Origin: Lytechinus variegatus
Lineage: Eukaryota > Echinodermata > Echinoidea > Temnopleuroida > Toxopneustidae
DNA length: 64,000 nucleotides
Reading direction: 5' to 3'
Assembly: GCF_018143015.1 (NCBI RefSeq)
Contig: NC_054750.1
Location: forward strand, 2,151,501 to 2,215,500
The notes beneath the pieces were generated by a model. The model was not told the origin of the DNA. It saw nothing but the letters and a program-made list of their open reading frames with translations, and made no database searches. Position numbers and translations under genes: made by a program. Below, piece after piece: positions 30,881-41,301 of this stretch. Numbering within the stretch: the first letter of the stretch is position 1; each line of letters starts with the position of its first letter.

Positions 30881-32414
30881 AAAATAAAATTTAAAAAAAA
30901 TGAATAAAACATGAAATAACATTGACTAGCAGCTTGAAGGTTGAAGGGGGTCAATTTACAAATTGAATTATGACTGATATTACAAAAAAAGCTAAATAAT
31001 GTGGGAGTATAGGAAACACAGATAGGAAGCATAATTGAAAGATATCGATGACGAGAAAGACGAATTTGGAATAAGACGATTGAGGGAGACGTGGTAGAGA
31101 GGGGGAGAGCAAAAGAGAGGGGGAGAGAGAATGGTAAGAATGACAGTGAAAATAGCCCCCAAAGACCAATAATAAACAGCAACATTTATTAACATTATAT
31201 ATACTACACAAAATACCTTCCTATATGAGAAAAAATTATTATACATATTGCAACGGCCCTTCATGATCAGACTATTGCACTATTAAACTCAATACATTTG
31301 CCGGCATAGGGAAATCCCATAATGCATAATTGTATAATTGGTGCCTGTATTTTGAAACAAATCTTGATTAAATGATTTAAGAAAGTAAAGATCTACCTGT
31401 CACGGGTTTCTTGCCAAGCCTCTTGAAAAAAAGTCGTCCCAACGCAGCTGGCTGTATCACATTTATGAAACGATCTTGGCCAAATACACCATGAAGACAG
31501 TCTGCATACAGAAGGGGTGGCAGTACCGAGAGAGCTTTAGTGTGTTTTAAGAATGGCAATCTCTTGATGACAGTATGTAAGCTTGATTCCACTGGACATG
31601 TCTTATCATTTTTACACCTTATAACCAAATAATTTGATCCCAGCACTTTCAGAAGTACGTGGTGCTATTTATCTGCTTATAGAGTGTACTGAACTGGCAG
31701 ACGTCTAATATCATAGGCCAAGTATAGCACTGAAAAGGCATTGAGGCGGTGTCAACTCACACCAAAGTTGAATAACCGGTGTCCCGCAAGGATGAGTAAC
31801 TTCCGAAGTTATGTTGGCATTCAACAAATACCCTAACATCTTCACTGACCCGAAATGACCTTTGACCTTGACTGTGACATGAAACTCAAGCAGGATGTTT
31901 AGTAATGCTTTGTTATCCTCATGTCTAAGTGTCATGAATTAGGTCTATATACTTTCTAAGAAATTATTACATTAAAAAAATAATCTTAGGTTAAAATTTC
32001 GATTCCCTTCAGCTTAGTCTACGCTCAATGACACTAAATTACATTTGACCTTGGTCACGTGATCTGAAACTCAGACAGGATGGTAAGGAATACTTGAGTA
32101 CTTTTTGGCCAAGTTTCATTAAATAAGTCAATATACTTTCTAAGTTATAATGATATTTCAAAAACTTAATCTTCGGTTAATATTTCGATGTTTACAACGT
32201 CACCGCCACTGTCGGAAAAGCGGGGCCTGCGTTCAGTGACACCCAGGTATCCATAAGATGGGAACTCTAAAGTAAGTGGTCCTCTAATAATTCATCAAAA
32301 AGAGTCGTTTCTATTATTTCCAGTTACAATTTACATCAACAGACCGGGGATTGCATAAATGCACAGCGACAATGAAATGAAGAAATATTCGTGAATGTTA
32401 ACGTTTTTTCAAAG
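30881..32414. other. Upstream region of gene C, mostly repeats
   Basis: An AG-rich stretch at 31080-31140 produces Leu/Ser/Phe-rich antisense frames. 31377-31646 on the minus strand is an 89-codon frame of fairly complex composition (LLYADCLHGVFGQDRF), perhaps a fragment of a mobile-element gene, but I cannot name it. 31850-32220 is a dispersed repeat with TGACCTTTGACCTTG (31856) and TTTGACCTTGGTCACGTG (32045), two related halves each followed by ATACTTTCTAAG. No signal-peptide exon for gene C was found. Confidence 0.4.
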
Positions 32415-32700
32415 GCTCCAACAACGGTGAAGGAAGAGTGAAGGTCTTGTACTGTGGATCGTGGATGACCGTTTGTGGTCAGGTGTGGGATCTAAGGGCT
32501 GCAAGGGTTGTATGCAGAATGCTAGGATTCGAAGGGGCTTTGGGTGCAAAAAAAAACTGCTCGATTTGGCCAAAGATCTGATGATACGCTTTTTGCCCGT
32601 TGTTGGGGAACAGAGGAGAGCCTGGAGGACTGTTTTGATATTGGGATAAATTCCCTTTGTGGACATCAGTCGGATGCATCCGCTGTGTGTTATTCAGGAG
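32415..32700 (+). pseudogene. Gene C, frameshifted SRCR exon
   Basis: After the acceptor TTTTTTCAAAG the phase-1 frame codes GSNNGEGRVKVLYCGSWMTV, then the conserved Cys, VWDLRAARVVCRMLGFEGAL, and reaches a run of nine A's at about 32546-32554. Beyond it a different frame continues the domain: ARFGQRSDD, GTEESLEDC and ASAVC, up to GGAG|GTAAGA. The length, 286 bp, is not a multiple of three, unlike every intact SRCR exon here. It also lacks the first RLxxG strand. Most simply it is a dying exon broken at a homopolymer; a one-base sequencing error there would restore much of the domain. It is the counterpart of 20524 in gene B. Skipping it keeps gene C in frame. Confidence 0.82.
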
Positions 32701-33707
32701 GTAAGAAGTCAATGTTTGTTTCTCTGATGTCTCTTACGTCAGAGATAATTATGTTGTACATTTCTTGGCCCGATTGCGTCACTCAATGGATAAGAAAATG
32801 TGGAAATTGTGTATAATACCATTTTCACATGCATTTTCCCATTGTTCCTTAGTAGACGGGTAAGATCTTCCTTTTTTTCAGTAGATAAATCATGAACTGG
32901 CTTAAGCAAGATGGAATAATAGTCAGTGAGTTCTAGAAGAGCCAGTCTCGATGGTGAGAGATGAAATGGCCGAGAAAGTTCGAAAATACTCTAGAATTGC
33001 AGTGCCCCGGGTAGGAAATTGAATGAGTCGGCTACGATTCAATCTGTAAATCATTAAAATCACTACGAAGAATGATGGATGCAGAGATATCAACAGTCCT
33101 AAAATGATCAATGACGTGTTGGATATGCTCCAGAAAATGCACGAGATATTTTTGAGAACGAGCAGGGTTAATTGATTTCAGTACTTTCAGACCACTTCTT
33201 TCATTAATACTATGTTTCTTCTGGTGTTTAGTAGACGGGTAAAGATTGCTTCCTTAGTTCATGAACTGGCTTAAGCAAGATGGAGCAATCATGAAGGCGC
33301 ATGATCACAGGAATCTGTTGTTTCTGACGTTCATCTGTTCTTGCACGGAGGGGTGAACAAATTCGTAGTAATCATATGGTAATGGGAGACAGTAGTGGGA
33401 GGTATATGTATCCTTTTCCTTTTCCTTGATTGACCCTTACAATCACGATATGTTTTGCACTTCCATGCATTCCTAAGGCTACGGGTCCTATTCCAGACAT
33501 CATAATGGACACCCCCAAAATAAAACAACAATCCTAACAAATTGTGCTTTGTGTTGCCAAATCCAAGAGACGTAGCCATGTATCTTTTGAATGCTGATCT
33601 GATGTTCCTTTAATTGAAAGTATAAGTTTAGTATTCTCACATAAAATGATAAAAAAAAATGGCTTGTTGTTATTCTCCTTGTGTTTTGATATCGTATTTT
33701 CACACAG
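32701..33707. other. Intron upstream of the first intact gene C SRCR exon
   Basis: A direct repeat of about 70 bp (TAGTAGACGGGTAA ... CATGAACTGGCTTAAGCAAG) occurs at about 32851-32912 and 33229-33286. An ATG at 33659 is in frame with the SRCR exon across the acceptor and would give MACCYSPCVLISYF before it. It is too short and weakly hydrophobic to be accepted as a signal peptide, though it cannot be excluded. Confidence 0.5.
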
Positions 33708-34037
33708 CAAATCCAGAACCATTACAAGTTCGCCTTGCCGGTGGGTCTAACGATGCTGAAGGCAGAGTAGAGGTACTACATGACGGATCCTGGGGTACTA
33801 TCTGCGATAATTATTGGGATTTTAGTGACGCTGCGGTGGTTTGCAGGATGCTTGGGTTTGATGGAGCCTTGGAAGCACCGAGATCTGCAAGGTTTGGTCA
33901 AGGATCTGGTCGCGTTCTGTTAATGCATGTCAACTGTGAAGGAACTGAAAACAACCTAGCAGACTGTGCACATGCTGGCATCGCACGTTACCCATGTATG
34001 CATTCGAGGGATGCAGGAGCCGTGTGTCACTCAGGAG
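33708..34037 (+). CDS. Gene C, SRCR domain exon 1
   Basis: A 330-bp symmetric phase-1 exon, acceptor TTTCACACAG and donor GGAG|GTAGAT. The domain starts ANPEPLQVRLAGG and has VEVLHDGSWGTICDNYWD, AAVVCRMLGFDGALEAP, VNCEGTENNLADC and AGAVC, with six cysteines. It is a near duplicate of the gene B exon at 23558 and has homologous intron sequence upstream. The duplication that made genes B and C therefore included intron as well as exon. It is the first intact extracellular domain of gene C; the signal peptide must lie on an exon not identified. Confidence 0.95.
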
Positions 34038-34210
34038 GTAGATCTTTACTTGCACTATTTTTGAGCTATTAAAATCGTACTCGCAAAATTCGTTAAACTT
34101 CATCGCGAGCATTCATGTAATGTCATTAATGTTTAAATATACCAGCATATCACTGAATTTCACTATCTGCTCACCCCTTTCTACAATACATTTTATTCAA
34201 ATTGCAATAG

Positions 34211-34531
34211 AACCATTCAGCATTCACCTAATCAATGGCGCCAACGATTTTGAAGGCAGAGTGAAGATATTGTACGAAGGAGGCATGGGAACTATATGTG
34301 ATGATGACTGGGATATTCGAGACGCAAGAGTGGTTTGTAATATGCTTGGATTCGACGGGGCATTAGCCGCACCAGGTAGTGCAACCTTTGGGACCGGAAG
34401 TGGCGAAATCTTACTTGATGACGTTGATTGCAAAGGGACAGAGAATTCTCTTGCTGACTGCTTACATCGAGGACTCGGAGTCAACAATTGCAACCATGAC
34501 AGTGATGCTGGTGTTGTCTGCTTTACAAGAG
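34211..34531 (+). CDS. Gene C, SRCR domain exon 2, conserved Trp replaced
   Basis: A 321-bp symmetric exon, acceptor AATTGCAATAG and donor AGAG|GTTATT (a weak donor), only 173 bp after the previous exon. It starts EPFSIHLING. The core GSWGTICDD is here GGMGTICDD, so the family's nearly invariant Trp of the WGTxCD strand is Met. The rest is normal: WDIRDARVVCNMLGFDGALA, VDCKGTENSLADC, GVNNCN and AGVVC. Six cysteines are present. Its closest relative is the gene A exon at 4852, with the same EPF start and ENSLADC/GVNNCN. Confidence 0.94.
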
Positions 34532-35065
34532 GTTATTATTTCCATTCCGTCACAATTCCCTTGAAGCATCAATCAAGTTTTGAAATGGTTGTTTCGATGT
34601 GTAGAATCCCTATTGTCAAGTAAGCGTGGTGATTTTTTATTATTTCGAGTTATTATTTTTGTATACATACACTTACAAGATTCCAATATGTAAGCGTGGG
34701 AACAGCTTACAATTCTTAAGCAGTGACTAACATGAAACCCAAAAACAACTATGCACTGTTATAAAATCTATTCGTCGAAAAGACAGAAAAGGATCATCTG
34801 AAGAGTGTGTACAAGCTTTCTGTTTTAACAATGTAGATTATCTTTAATAGCCAAATCGAATGGTACGAGAATGACCATTAAACCAAGGAATACTTTTCAA
34901 GGTGGACACCCCTAGAAAATTAAATATATATATATATTCTCTATATTTGTCATTATTGTCTATGAATGTCATAGGCCTAAGATTGAAAGGTGGGTCAAGT
35001 CAGAGCTAAAATATGCATTATGTATGCATTAAAATACCCTATAACCTGTATTGTTTTCACCTTAG
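34532..35065. other. Intron of gene C
   Basis: AT-rich intron with a short TA run at about 34925-34938. It ends in TTTTCACCTTAG at 35065. No coding potential. Confidence 0.7.
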
Positions 35066-35398
35066 ATCAGTCATCTCCCTTCCAATTAAGGCTGACCGGT
35101 GGAGGAAGTAATGTCGAAGGCACAGTAAACGTTATGCATAATGGATCCTGGGGAACTGTATGCGACTTAAATTGGGATCTGCGTGACGCCCGGGTGGTTT
35201 GTAGGATGCTTGGGTTTGATGGAGCCTTGGAGGCACCGATTGCTGCTCGGTTTGGTCGGGGATCTGGCAGAGTTCTTCTTAACTGGGTAGAATGCGATGG
35301 ATCAGAAGACAATCTTGCAGACTGCATACACCCAGGAGTTGGAGATTATACTTACTGTGGTCATAATAAAGATGCAGGAGTCATGTGCTTCATTGAAG
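35066..35398 (+). CDS. Gene C, SRCR domain exon 3
   Basis: A 333-bp symmetric phase-1 exon, acceptor TTTTCACCTTAG and donor GAAG|GTATGT. It starts DQSSPFQLRLTGGGS and shows NVMHNGSWGTVCDLNWDL, DARVVCRMLGFDGALEAP, RFGRGSGRVLL, VECDGSEDNLADC and AGVMC. It has six cysteines. It is closest to the gene B exon at 24639. Antisense frame 35067-35327 is a shadow. Confidence 0.95.
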
Positions 35399-35694
35399 GT
35401 ATGTTTTCAATTCTTTATCTCGAGAAACTATCGCCCCACAATCAAAAGAACCAGAGATGATTTGAAATTTGAAATTAATAAAGTTGAAATGCCATTGCTT
35501 TCTATACAGTGCTAAAAATGTATGCCTGTAATAAAAGATACAAATATTGGGGGGAAAGACCTCTAATGATCTTTCTTTGGGGGGCATAGTCTAAATTTGA
35601 AATCAACATAAAAAAACTACCACTTACCAATCTCCAAAGTGATCTGATAAGTGGATACTTTAGATTACGGTTTCACACTATCATTTTTTTTTAG

Positions 35695-36003
35695 TTCGAC
35701 TTGCAGATGGAGCCAGTGAAAATGAAGGAAGGGTAGAGATTCTGCACGAAGGATCTTGGGGAACTGTATGCGATGATTTATGGGATCTGGATGATGCTAC
35801 CGTGGTATGCAGACACCTAGGATTTGAGGGAGCTCTGGCTGCTTTACCCCAGGCTCACTTTGGTGTGGGTTCTGGTGAATTCTTTTTGGATGGTGTTCAG
35901 TGCAATGGATCAGAAGCCAACCTCAAGGACTGTAATCACAGCGGAATAGGTGTACATGATTGTGCACATAAAGAGGATGCCAGCGTCATATGCAGAAATA
36001 CAG
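35695..36003 (+). CDS. Gene C, SRCR domain exon 4 (membrane-proximal)
   Basis: A 309-bp symmetric exon, acceptor ATTTTTTTTAG and donor ACAG|GTAACT. It begins directly at VRLADG like the gene A exon at 6845, of identical length. It shows VEILHEGSWGTVCDDLWDL, VVCRHLGFEGALA, VQCNGSEANLKDC, GIGVHDCAHKEDASVIC. It has six cysteines. The match in length, start and GIGVHDCAH signature shows that both genes descend from a parent with this domain next to the membrane. Confidence 0.95.
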
Positions 36004-36169
36004 GTAACTGAAAACTGTGTTAATGCCCTCCCAAAACACACAAACCGATTAAGATTAAGATATTTTGGCTATTAATATTCACTTCATGTGATATCACGTT
36101 GCCGGCTACAGGGATTTGTCTCATGCAATCGGATTATCTTTAAGATTTTGTTGCTTGCTTTTCATGGTA

Positions 36170-36475
36170 TTTCTTGGATCAGCACCACAATACAGTCTTT
36201 CGTTTATCAATTTCTACAGACCAAGCAGGTCTTTGTGTTCATCCACTTCTGGCTTCCTTGTTTTTCCAAAAGTTTCAAGACCTTGGGGGAAAGATAATTC
36301 ACATTTGCATGCCCCACTTTGTGGAATAGCCTTCCTGAGGATACTAAAAAGTACCTCTGTCGAAACTTTCAAAAATCTTCTAAAAACTTTAATAACTCTT
36401 AGCTCTTTATGCGCATTGAGCACTCTACAGGGTGGATTGTGGCGCTTTATAAGTCACATTATTATTAGTAGTAGT
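36170..36475 (+). mobile_element. 3' fragment of a non-LTR retrotransposon
   Basis: The plus-strand frame carries PQYSLSFINFYRPSRSL, SSTSGFLVFPKVSR and SVETFKNLLKTL, the conserved C-terminal segment of LINE ORF2 proteins. It is followed by GGCGCTTTATAAGT and an ATT-rich end typical of L2-like 3' tails. The usual LWN motif is frameshifted to LCGIA. It is a dead 5'-truncated insertion and differs from the 12-17 kb LINE in wording and strand. Confidence 0.7.
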
Positions 36476-36755
36476 AGCTCTCTTTCGGAGTTTCCTTACT
36501 TGTCGATCTCTCGGTAAATGATCATCCCTTATATTTTACCTTACATTTTACAGTTACGTTATTACCAATCTGTTTCCTAGAGAGGCCCAGATTCTTAACA
36601 TATTGGAGTTACATCGTCAAAATCATTTGATAGGAGATAAATGGATTGGGTTCGGTTCAGAATCATGCTTTTTATTGATCTCAGTAGTCTGCACACAATG
36701 AAGAACACTTGATTCAGATATCTTCACTGGGGAAAAAATGAACCTTTATGTACAT

Positions 36756-36757
36756 AC

Positions 36758-36801
<44 letters not shown>

Positions 36802-36905
36802 ACGTGTGTGTGTGTGTCTGTGTGTCTGTGTGTGAGAGTTTTTGTACGTGTGTGTGTTCGTGCGTGCATGGGAGTGTTTTATGTTTGTGTGTGTGCTTGT
36901 GTGTA
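36756..36905. repeat. Compound (TA)n/(TG)n microsatellite
   Basis: TA units at 36758-36777 pass into a long, partly interrupted TG/TGTGTC tract up to about 36905, close upstream of the membrane exon acceptor of gene C. Confidence 0.92.
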
Positions 36906-36967
36906 GAAATAATGTAAGGCATGAGCTACATCTAATGTGCATCTAAATGTTTCGTATATCTTTATAG

Positions 36968-37821
36968 GCTTTACGACTTACTCAGACGATAGTACATCTG
37001 ATGAAATGCATTCAACAAACACATTATACTTGAAGTCTTCAACGTCTATTGGATACGAAACTACAGATACTACTGGAAATAAGAGCACCGATTACAGCAC
37101 ACCTCGCCGCCCGTTACACATTAATATTGGTCAAAATTTGGAAACAAATTCAGGTGCAGCCATCGAACTTAGTCTTCACATGATAATAGTCACCGGCATT
37201 TGCACGCTATTCCTTAGTATATTTTTGATCTTATCAATCGTGTACTGTGTTTACAGATTTAATAAGAGAATGGCTGCTAGGAATTCAGACGATATTTATA
37301 TGGATGTCACAAATCTCTCATCACTTAATGCCCTATCTACCAGTTCGACTAATCAAGACTTACACGCCCCACCTCAGTTACCCGATAGACAAAAGACTGA
37401 TGTGATTCGACATGAGTATGAATCACAAATAACCATGGATCTGGTTGGTAATGCTGACAACTTAGAAACAATTCAAAATATTCATGAATACACGGACATG
37501 AAAACCATTCGTCAAACACACCAACGAAACGAGTACAAAGACTTTGATGGCTATTGCAGGCCAGACACAGATATGCCTTCGAGAGATGTAAAATCAATTG
37601 AGAATTGCAGTAAAACTGAAATGCTGAAACTGTCTGATGACAATGTTGGAATCGAATTTTCACCCAAGGGAAAAAACGAAAACTTGGCACATGATTATAT
37701 GGATATGAAAACGATTTACCAAAAACCGAAATCCGGAGAGGATCTCGATCTCAATGGCTACCTCCTCCCAGACGCAACAAATTCACCGTTCACCGAATCA
37801 TGGCAATGCTGTAGAATATGA
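36968..37821 (+). CDS. Gene C, stalk, transmembrane and cytoplasmic tail exon
   Basis: After ATCTTTATAG, phase 1, the frame runs to TGA at 37819-37821. Exon residues 1-66 form a Ser/Thr-rich stalk (SDDSTSDE, KSSTSIGYETTDTT), likely O-glycosylated. A helix at about 70-95 (MIIVTGICTLFLSIFLILSI) precedes YRFNKRMAARNS. The tail of about 185 residues has DIYMDV, NQDLHAPPQLPDR (SH3-type PxxPxR), HEYTDM with DFDGYC, and DYMDMKT with DLNGYLLP. Two YxxM sites (YTDM, YMDM) fit p85 SH2 docking. After DGYLLP-like LNGYLLP the protein ends abruptly with TESWQCCRI. A +1 frame at that point reads EYETTLLY before a stop, so a recent frameshift may have changed the last residues. An ATTAAA hexamer at 37836 is a possible polyadenylation signal. 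Confidence 0.92.
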
Positions 37822-37849
37822 AACAACTCTTCTTTATTAAATAACTCGA

Positions 37850-40800
37850 ACATTAATTTCCCTGTAATAATGAAAGAAGATCCTATTCAGACAAAACCTA
37901 ACACAGTGGAAACGTAAGTACATGGAAATAGCGCCTGTTTTCCAAGATTTTGTTACAGAAAACAGCACAGATCCGAATATCTCAGTTCTTTGGGCAATGT
38001 TTGGGTGGCTATTCCGCAGTGGGGACAGAGCAGAAGGTGATAAACTGTCGAATTGATAGACCAAGTTCTGATTTAACTATGGAGAGCCGATTTGGGCACA
38101 AATCCCTAACAGTATAAACCAAATTAATTAACTCATATCACACCCAACTTGTCTGGGAATGAAAACTGGAGTATTTTTTAAGTATTTTTCATCATTATGA
38201 AAGCAAAAGGAAACAAAATAGTAAATGCACAGTATAAACAGAATGTTAGAATTTTTGCCCCCCATAATTTTAGCACAGACTTAGACCATGGTCTAAATTA
38301 AACCAGACTTTAGAATACGGGACATTGACTTTAAATGTTCACCGACAACATTTAAAAGTTTTAAGTGACACATTGAATAATGTATAATACTACTGTATCA
38401 TGTATTTCAATCTGGGAATAGGCTGGAAAGCACATGATTTCTCATGCTCTACATTGGTTCTTCTCGTTAAAATTCGTCTATAGAATTTCAAATAATCGGC
38501 AAGAATAAGTATTATTCATTTCCTTTTTCGTCAAACACTTGAGCTAAAGGAATTCTTACATATTTTAAGATACAAGATATTTATTTTGTCTTCACAAACA
38601 TGATTACAAAGAAATTTGTTTTCCACTGGTGTAATTAGACATGCATGAACAAAATCAAACAAAGAAAACAAATAAGTTACATATGTATGAAGCAAAAAAA
38701 AAACATTTGCAATAGTTTGAGTCATCCAGAATACTTATCATAATTATTAGCATTCAAATATTGTTGTAATTATTATTGACATCATTATTATTATCATTAT
38801 TATTGTTGCCATCATCATCACTATTGCTTTTATATGACTATTATCATTATCATGAAACTTTCCAGGATATCAGTAAATAAGTTCATCATTCCGCTGGGAA
38901 CAGAAGTTTACTTAACGTTGAGCTTGTGAATTGAATTTGTGGATAGAGTCGGGTATGAATGAATTTAACGGGAAGGCGGGTTGGAGTGGGACGAAGTTTT
39001 ATGCCAGAACGATTGAACGAGTAGTAATGATTAAGTGGATGAGAAGTGTCTTTCATAATTAACTGATTAAGCGAACTTTTCCTAAGATCTGATCGGTACA
39101 GTGGGATTCGATAGAGGCCAAATCTACTCCTATTATTCTTTGCGCTATTTTACGGGGCTTTTCCAGTTTCATCTTGTCATCTTTTGAGAGATTGCCAAAT
39201 ACACATAATACATTGAAGAGATCTACTCTATTTTATTACCAATCACTATTAGAAACACCTCAGTGCGACAAAGTATGAACATATGATCATATTTTCATAG
39301 AATATTACAAAATTCAATATAGTGTCATTAGACTTTGTTTATTTCTGGCATTGTTGCGTATATAGTGAAAATGCGTTCTCATTGTCTCCTTTTCATTTAG
39401 GGATTGATATTATTGAAATGTAGAATTAAGTTTTTTTCACGTGTTTTTATTCTGCATTATCTGCTTTAATCGCTATTAGAATAGTTGGCATGAATAAAGG
39501 CTTTCTACACCCAATTGTTCGTAGAGTTTGGTATTCTGTTCTAAGTCTGGGCGCCAACAGCTCCCAATTCTGTGGCGCGCGTGTTTGTGATCCATTTCAC
39601 GTTTTGGAAATTACAAATTGATGAAATAACCGGGATTCGAGCCAAGGGGCTTGTAGCACAAAGAGTATCCATCAAGTTCAACTCAACTGTCAACCAATAT
39701 GCGTACAAGGGACTTGCGTATGATTTTTTTAATTACCATTTTCTTCTTTCAGTGGGCCCCATGTCCTTTGGATGGTGATGTTAGATGTCGGTTCCATTAG
39801 TAAATAATTCTCACTTGTTGATGAACATCTCTATATACTCAACCACACACAAAACTTTTTTATAAAAATGCTACAAGATAGCTAGGTCTTAGTTTGTTTT
39901 AATTCCCCCAATAATGTATTTGCTCGATGATGATGCTAATCATTAGAATAAAAATTTTAGAAATATTAATTATAATAATGACAACGAAAACAACAATAGT
40001 AATGCAATTCATTATGTGCTAGTATCAACTCCACAAATTGCGAAATGTGTTCGATCTTTTTATTTTTCTGACGTCTGGAAAGTAGAATATTTTTATATTA
40101 TTTAATTCATAATTAATTTGTAAATTACAATTGTTTTTAAAACATAACATCAGAACACAATAGCATAAAAATTATATGTATATAGGAGAAATTGCATGTT
40201 GGAGAAATTTCCCCCAACATACAAAGTGTATTGAAACAGGTGAAATAACAAAAAAAATGCATTAGACAACACAAATAGGTGATACAAACCTTCTTAAATA
40301 TAATGGTCAATGTATAGGGTTAGCGGAATAGACAGAGGTAAAACTGATGTTCAGAATATTCGAATACTTTAATGTAGGAGACAGGGGTTCGCTTTTTTGT
40401 TTGATAGCATTGTGGAGGTGGAATAGAGTGACACCGAATTCGTTAAGGGCATGTCCATGCTGAAATCACTTCCTTTTTAGGATATTTTTTCTTGGAAGGG
40501 GTTCCGGTACAACTGTGGCTGAAAATTATTTCCCAGAGCAACTCATAGACATAGTTCAGCCAATGCAGTTTCAATGGGTGGCCAAAATGGCGCATAATGC
40601 TTTCGTTATATACAGGCAAGCCCAATCCAAAACAAATTGAGCCATACAGGTAACCCATTGAAACCGGGTTGGACTCAACTCTTTCTATTAATGGCTCTGT
40701 TTTCTTCTGATAAAGAGCGCCATCTCTTGCATGAACTTCATGGATAGATCTTCAAAATAATGATTAATTTCATAAAATGTGCTATTTTAAATGAAAATTT

Positions 40801-41017
40801 ATTCAAAATCCACAAATGTCGATAGAAAGATATTTGTCTCTTTAGAAAAGTGGATTCCTTCACACTGTGATACTAACGGCGATTATGAGACCGTTGATAT
40901 AGGGCTGCCATTGTATGATAAGGGAACTTGTATGCTCAAGCTTGATGTATTATAACGATATTTGGTAAGCAGATTGGATTGATTCATAACATGATATAAT
41001 TTTGGATGCGATTCATT
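37850..41017. other. Intergenic stretch downstream of gene C
   Basis: No gene recognised. 38243-38321 is a reverse-oriented piece of the GGCCCGTATTC MITE found at 53232 and 60962. 38755-38850 is an imperfect ATT/ATC microsatellite. The minus-strand open frame 40443-40658 shows no domain I can name. Confidence 0.4.
38243..38321 (-). mobile_element. Fragment of the GGCCCGTATTC-type MITE
   Basis: On the minus strand it reads CCCGTATTCTAAAGTC, TTTAGACCATGGTCTAA, TCTGTGCT and ATTATGGGGGGC, the same order as the left part of the MITE at 53232 (CCCGTATTCTGAAGTC ... GTAGACCATCATG ... TCTGTGCTC ... ATTATGGGGGCC). The other end is missing. Confidence 0.65.
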
Positions 41018-41301
41018 AGCGTCGTGGCCCAGTGGATTAGTCTCCGGACTTTGAAACAGAGGGTCGTAGGTTCTAATCCCAGCCATGGCGTAATTTCCTT
41101 CGGCAAGAAATTTATCCACATTGTGCTGTACTCGATCCAGATGAGGTGAATGGGTACTCCGGTAGGATTTATTCCTTGACCGCCTTATAGCGCCTATTGA
41201 TATGGCGGCTCAGCTACGGCCGGGGTAATAATGAAACCAAGTATCAAAGCGCAGTTGAGTATATGCACATAGTATATAGCTGCGCTATATAAATGGACAT
41301 A

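Larger units (their letters stand above)
36004..36967. other. Intron of gene C before the membrane exon
   Basis: Holds a LINE 3' fragment (36170-36475) and a compound TA/TG microsatellite (36756-36905). It ends in ATCTTTATAG at 36967. Confidence 0.8.

Noticed and set aside
30799..31264. Overlapping minus-strand frames rich in Leu, Ser and Phe
   Set aside because: Three mutually overlapping frames driven by an AG-rich plus strand; none has a domain.
33659..33707. ATG at 33659 as the start of gene C
   Set aside because: The peptide before the SRCR domain is short and weakly hydrophobic, and a good acceptor (TTTCACACAG) lies between; the homologous gene B exon has no equivalent start.
34224..34493. 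Antisense frames over SRCR exons (also 4799-5104, 35067-35327)
   Set aside because: They are shadows: the plus strand has SRCR domains with correct splice borders.
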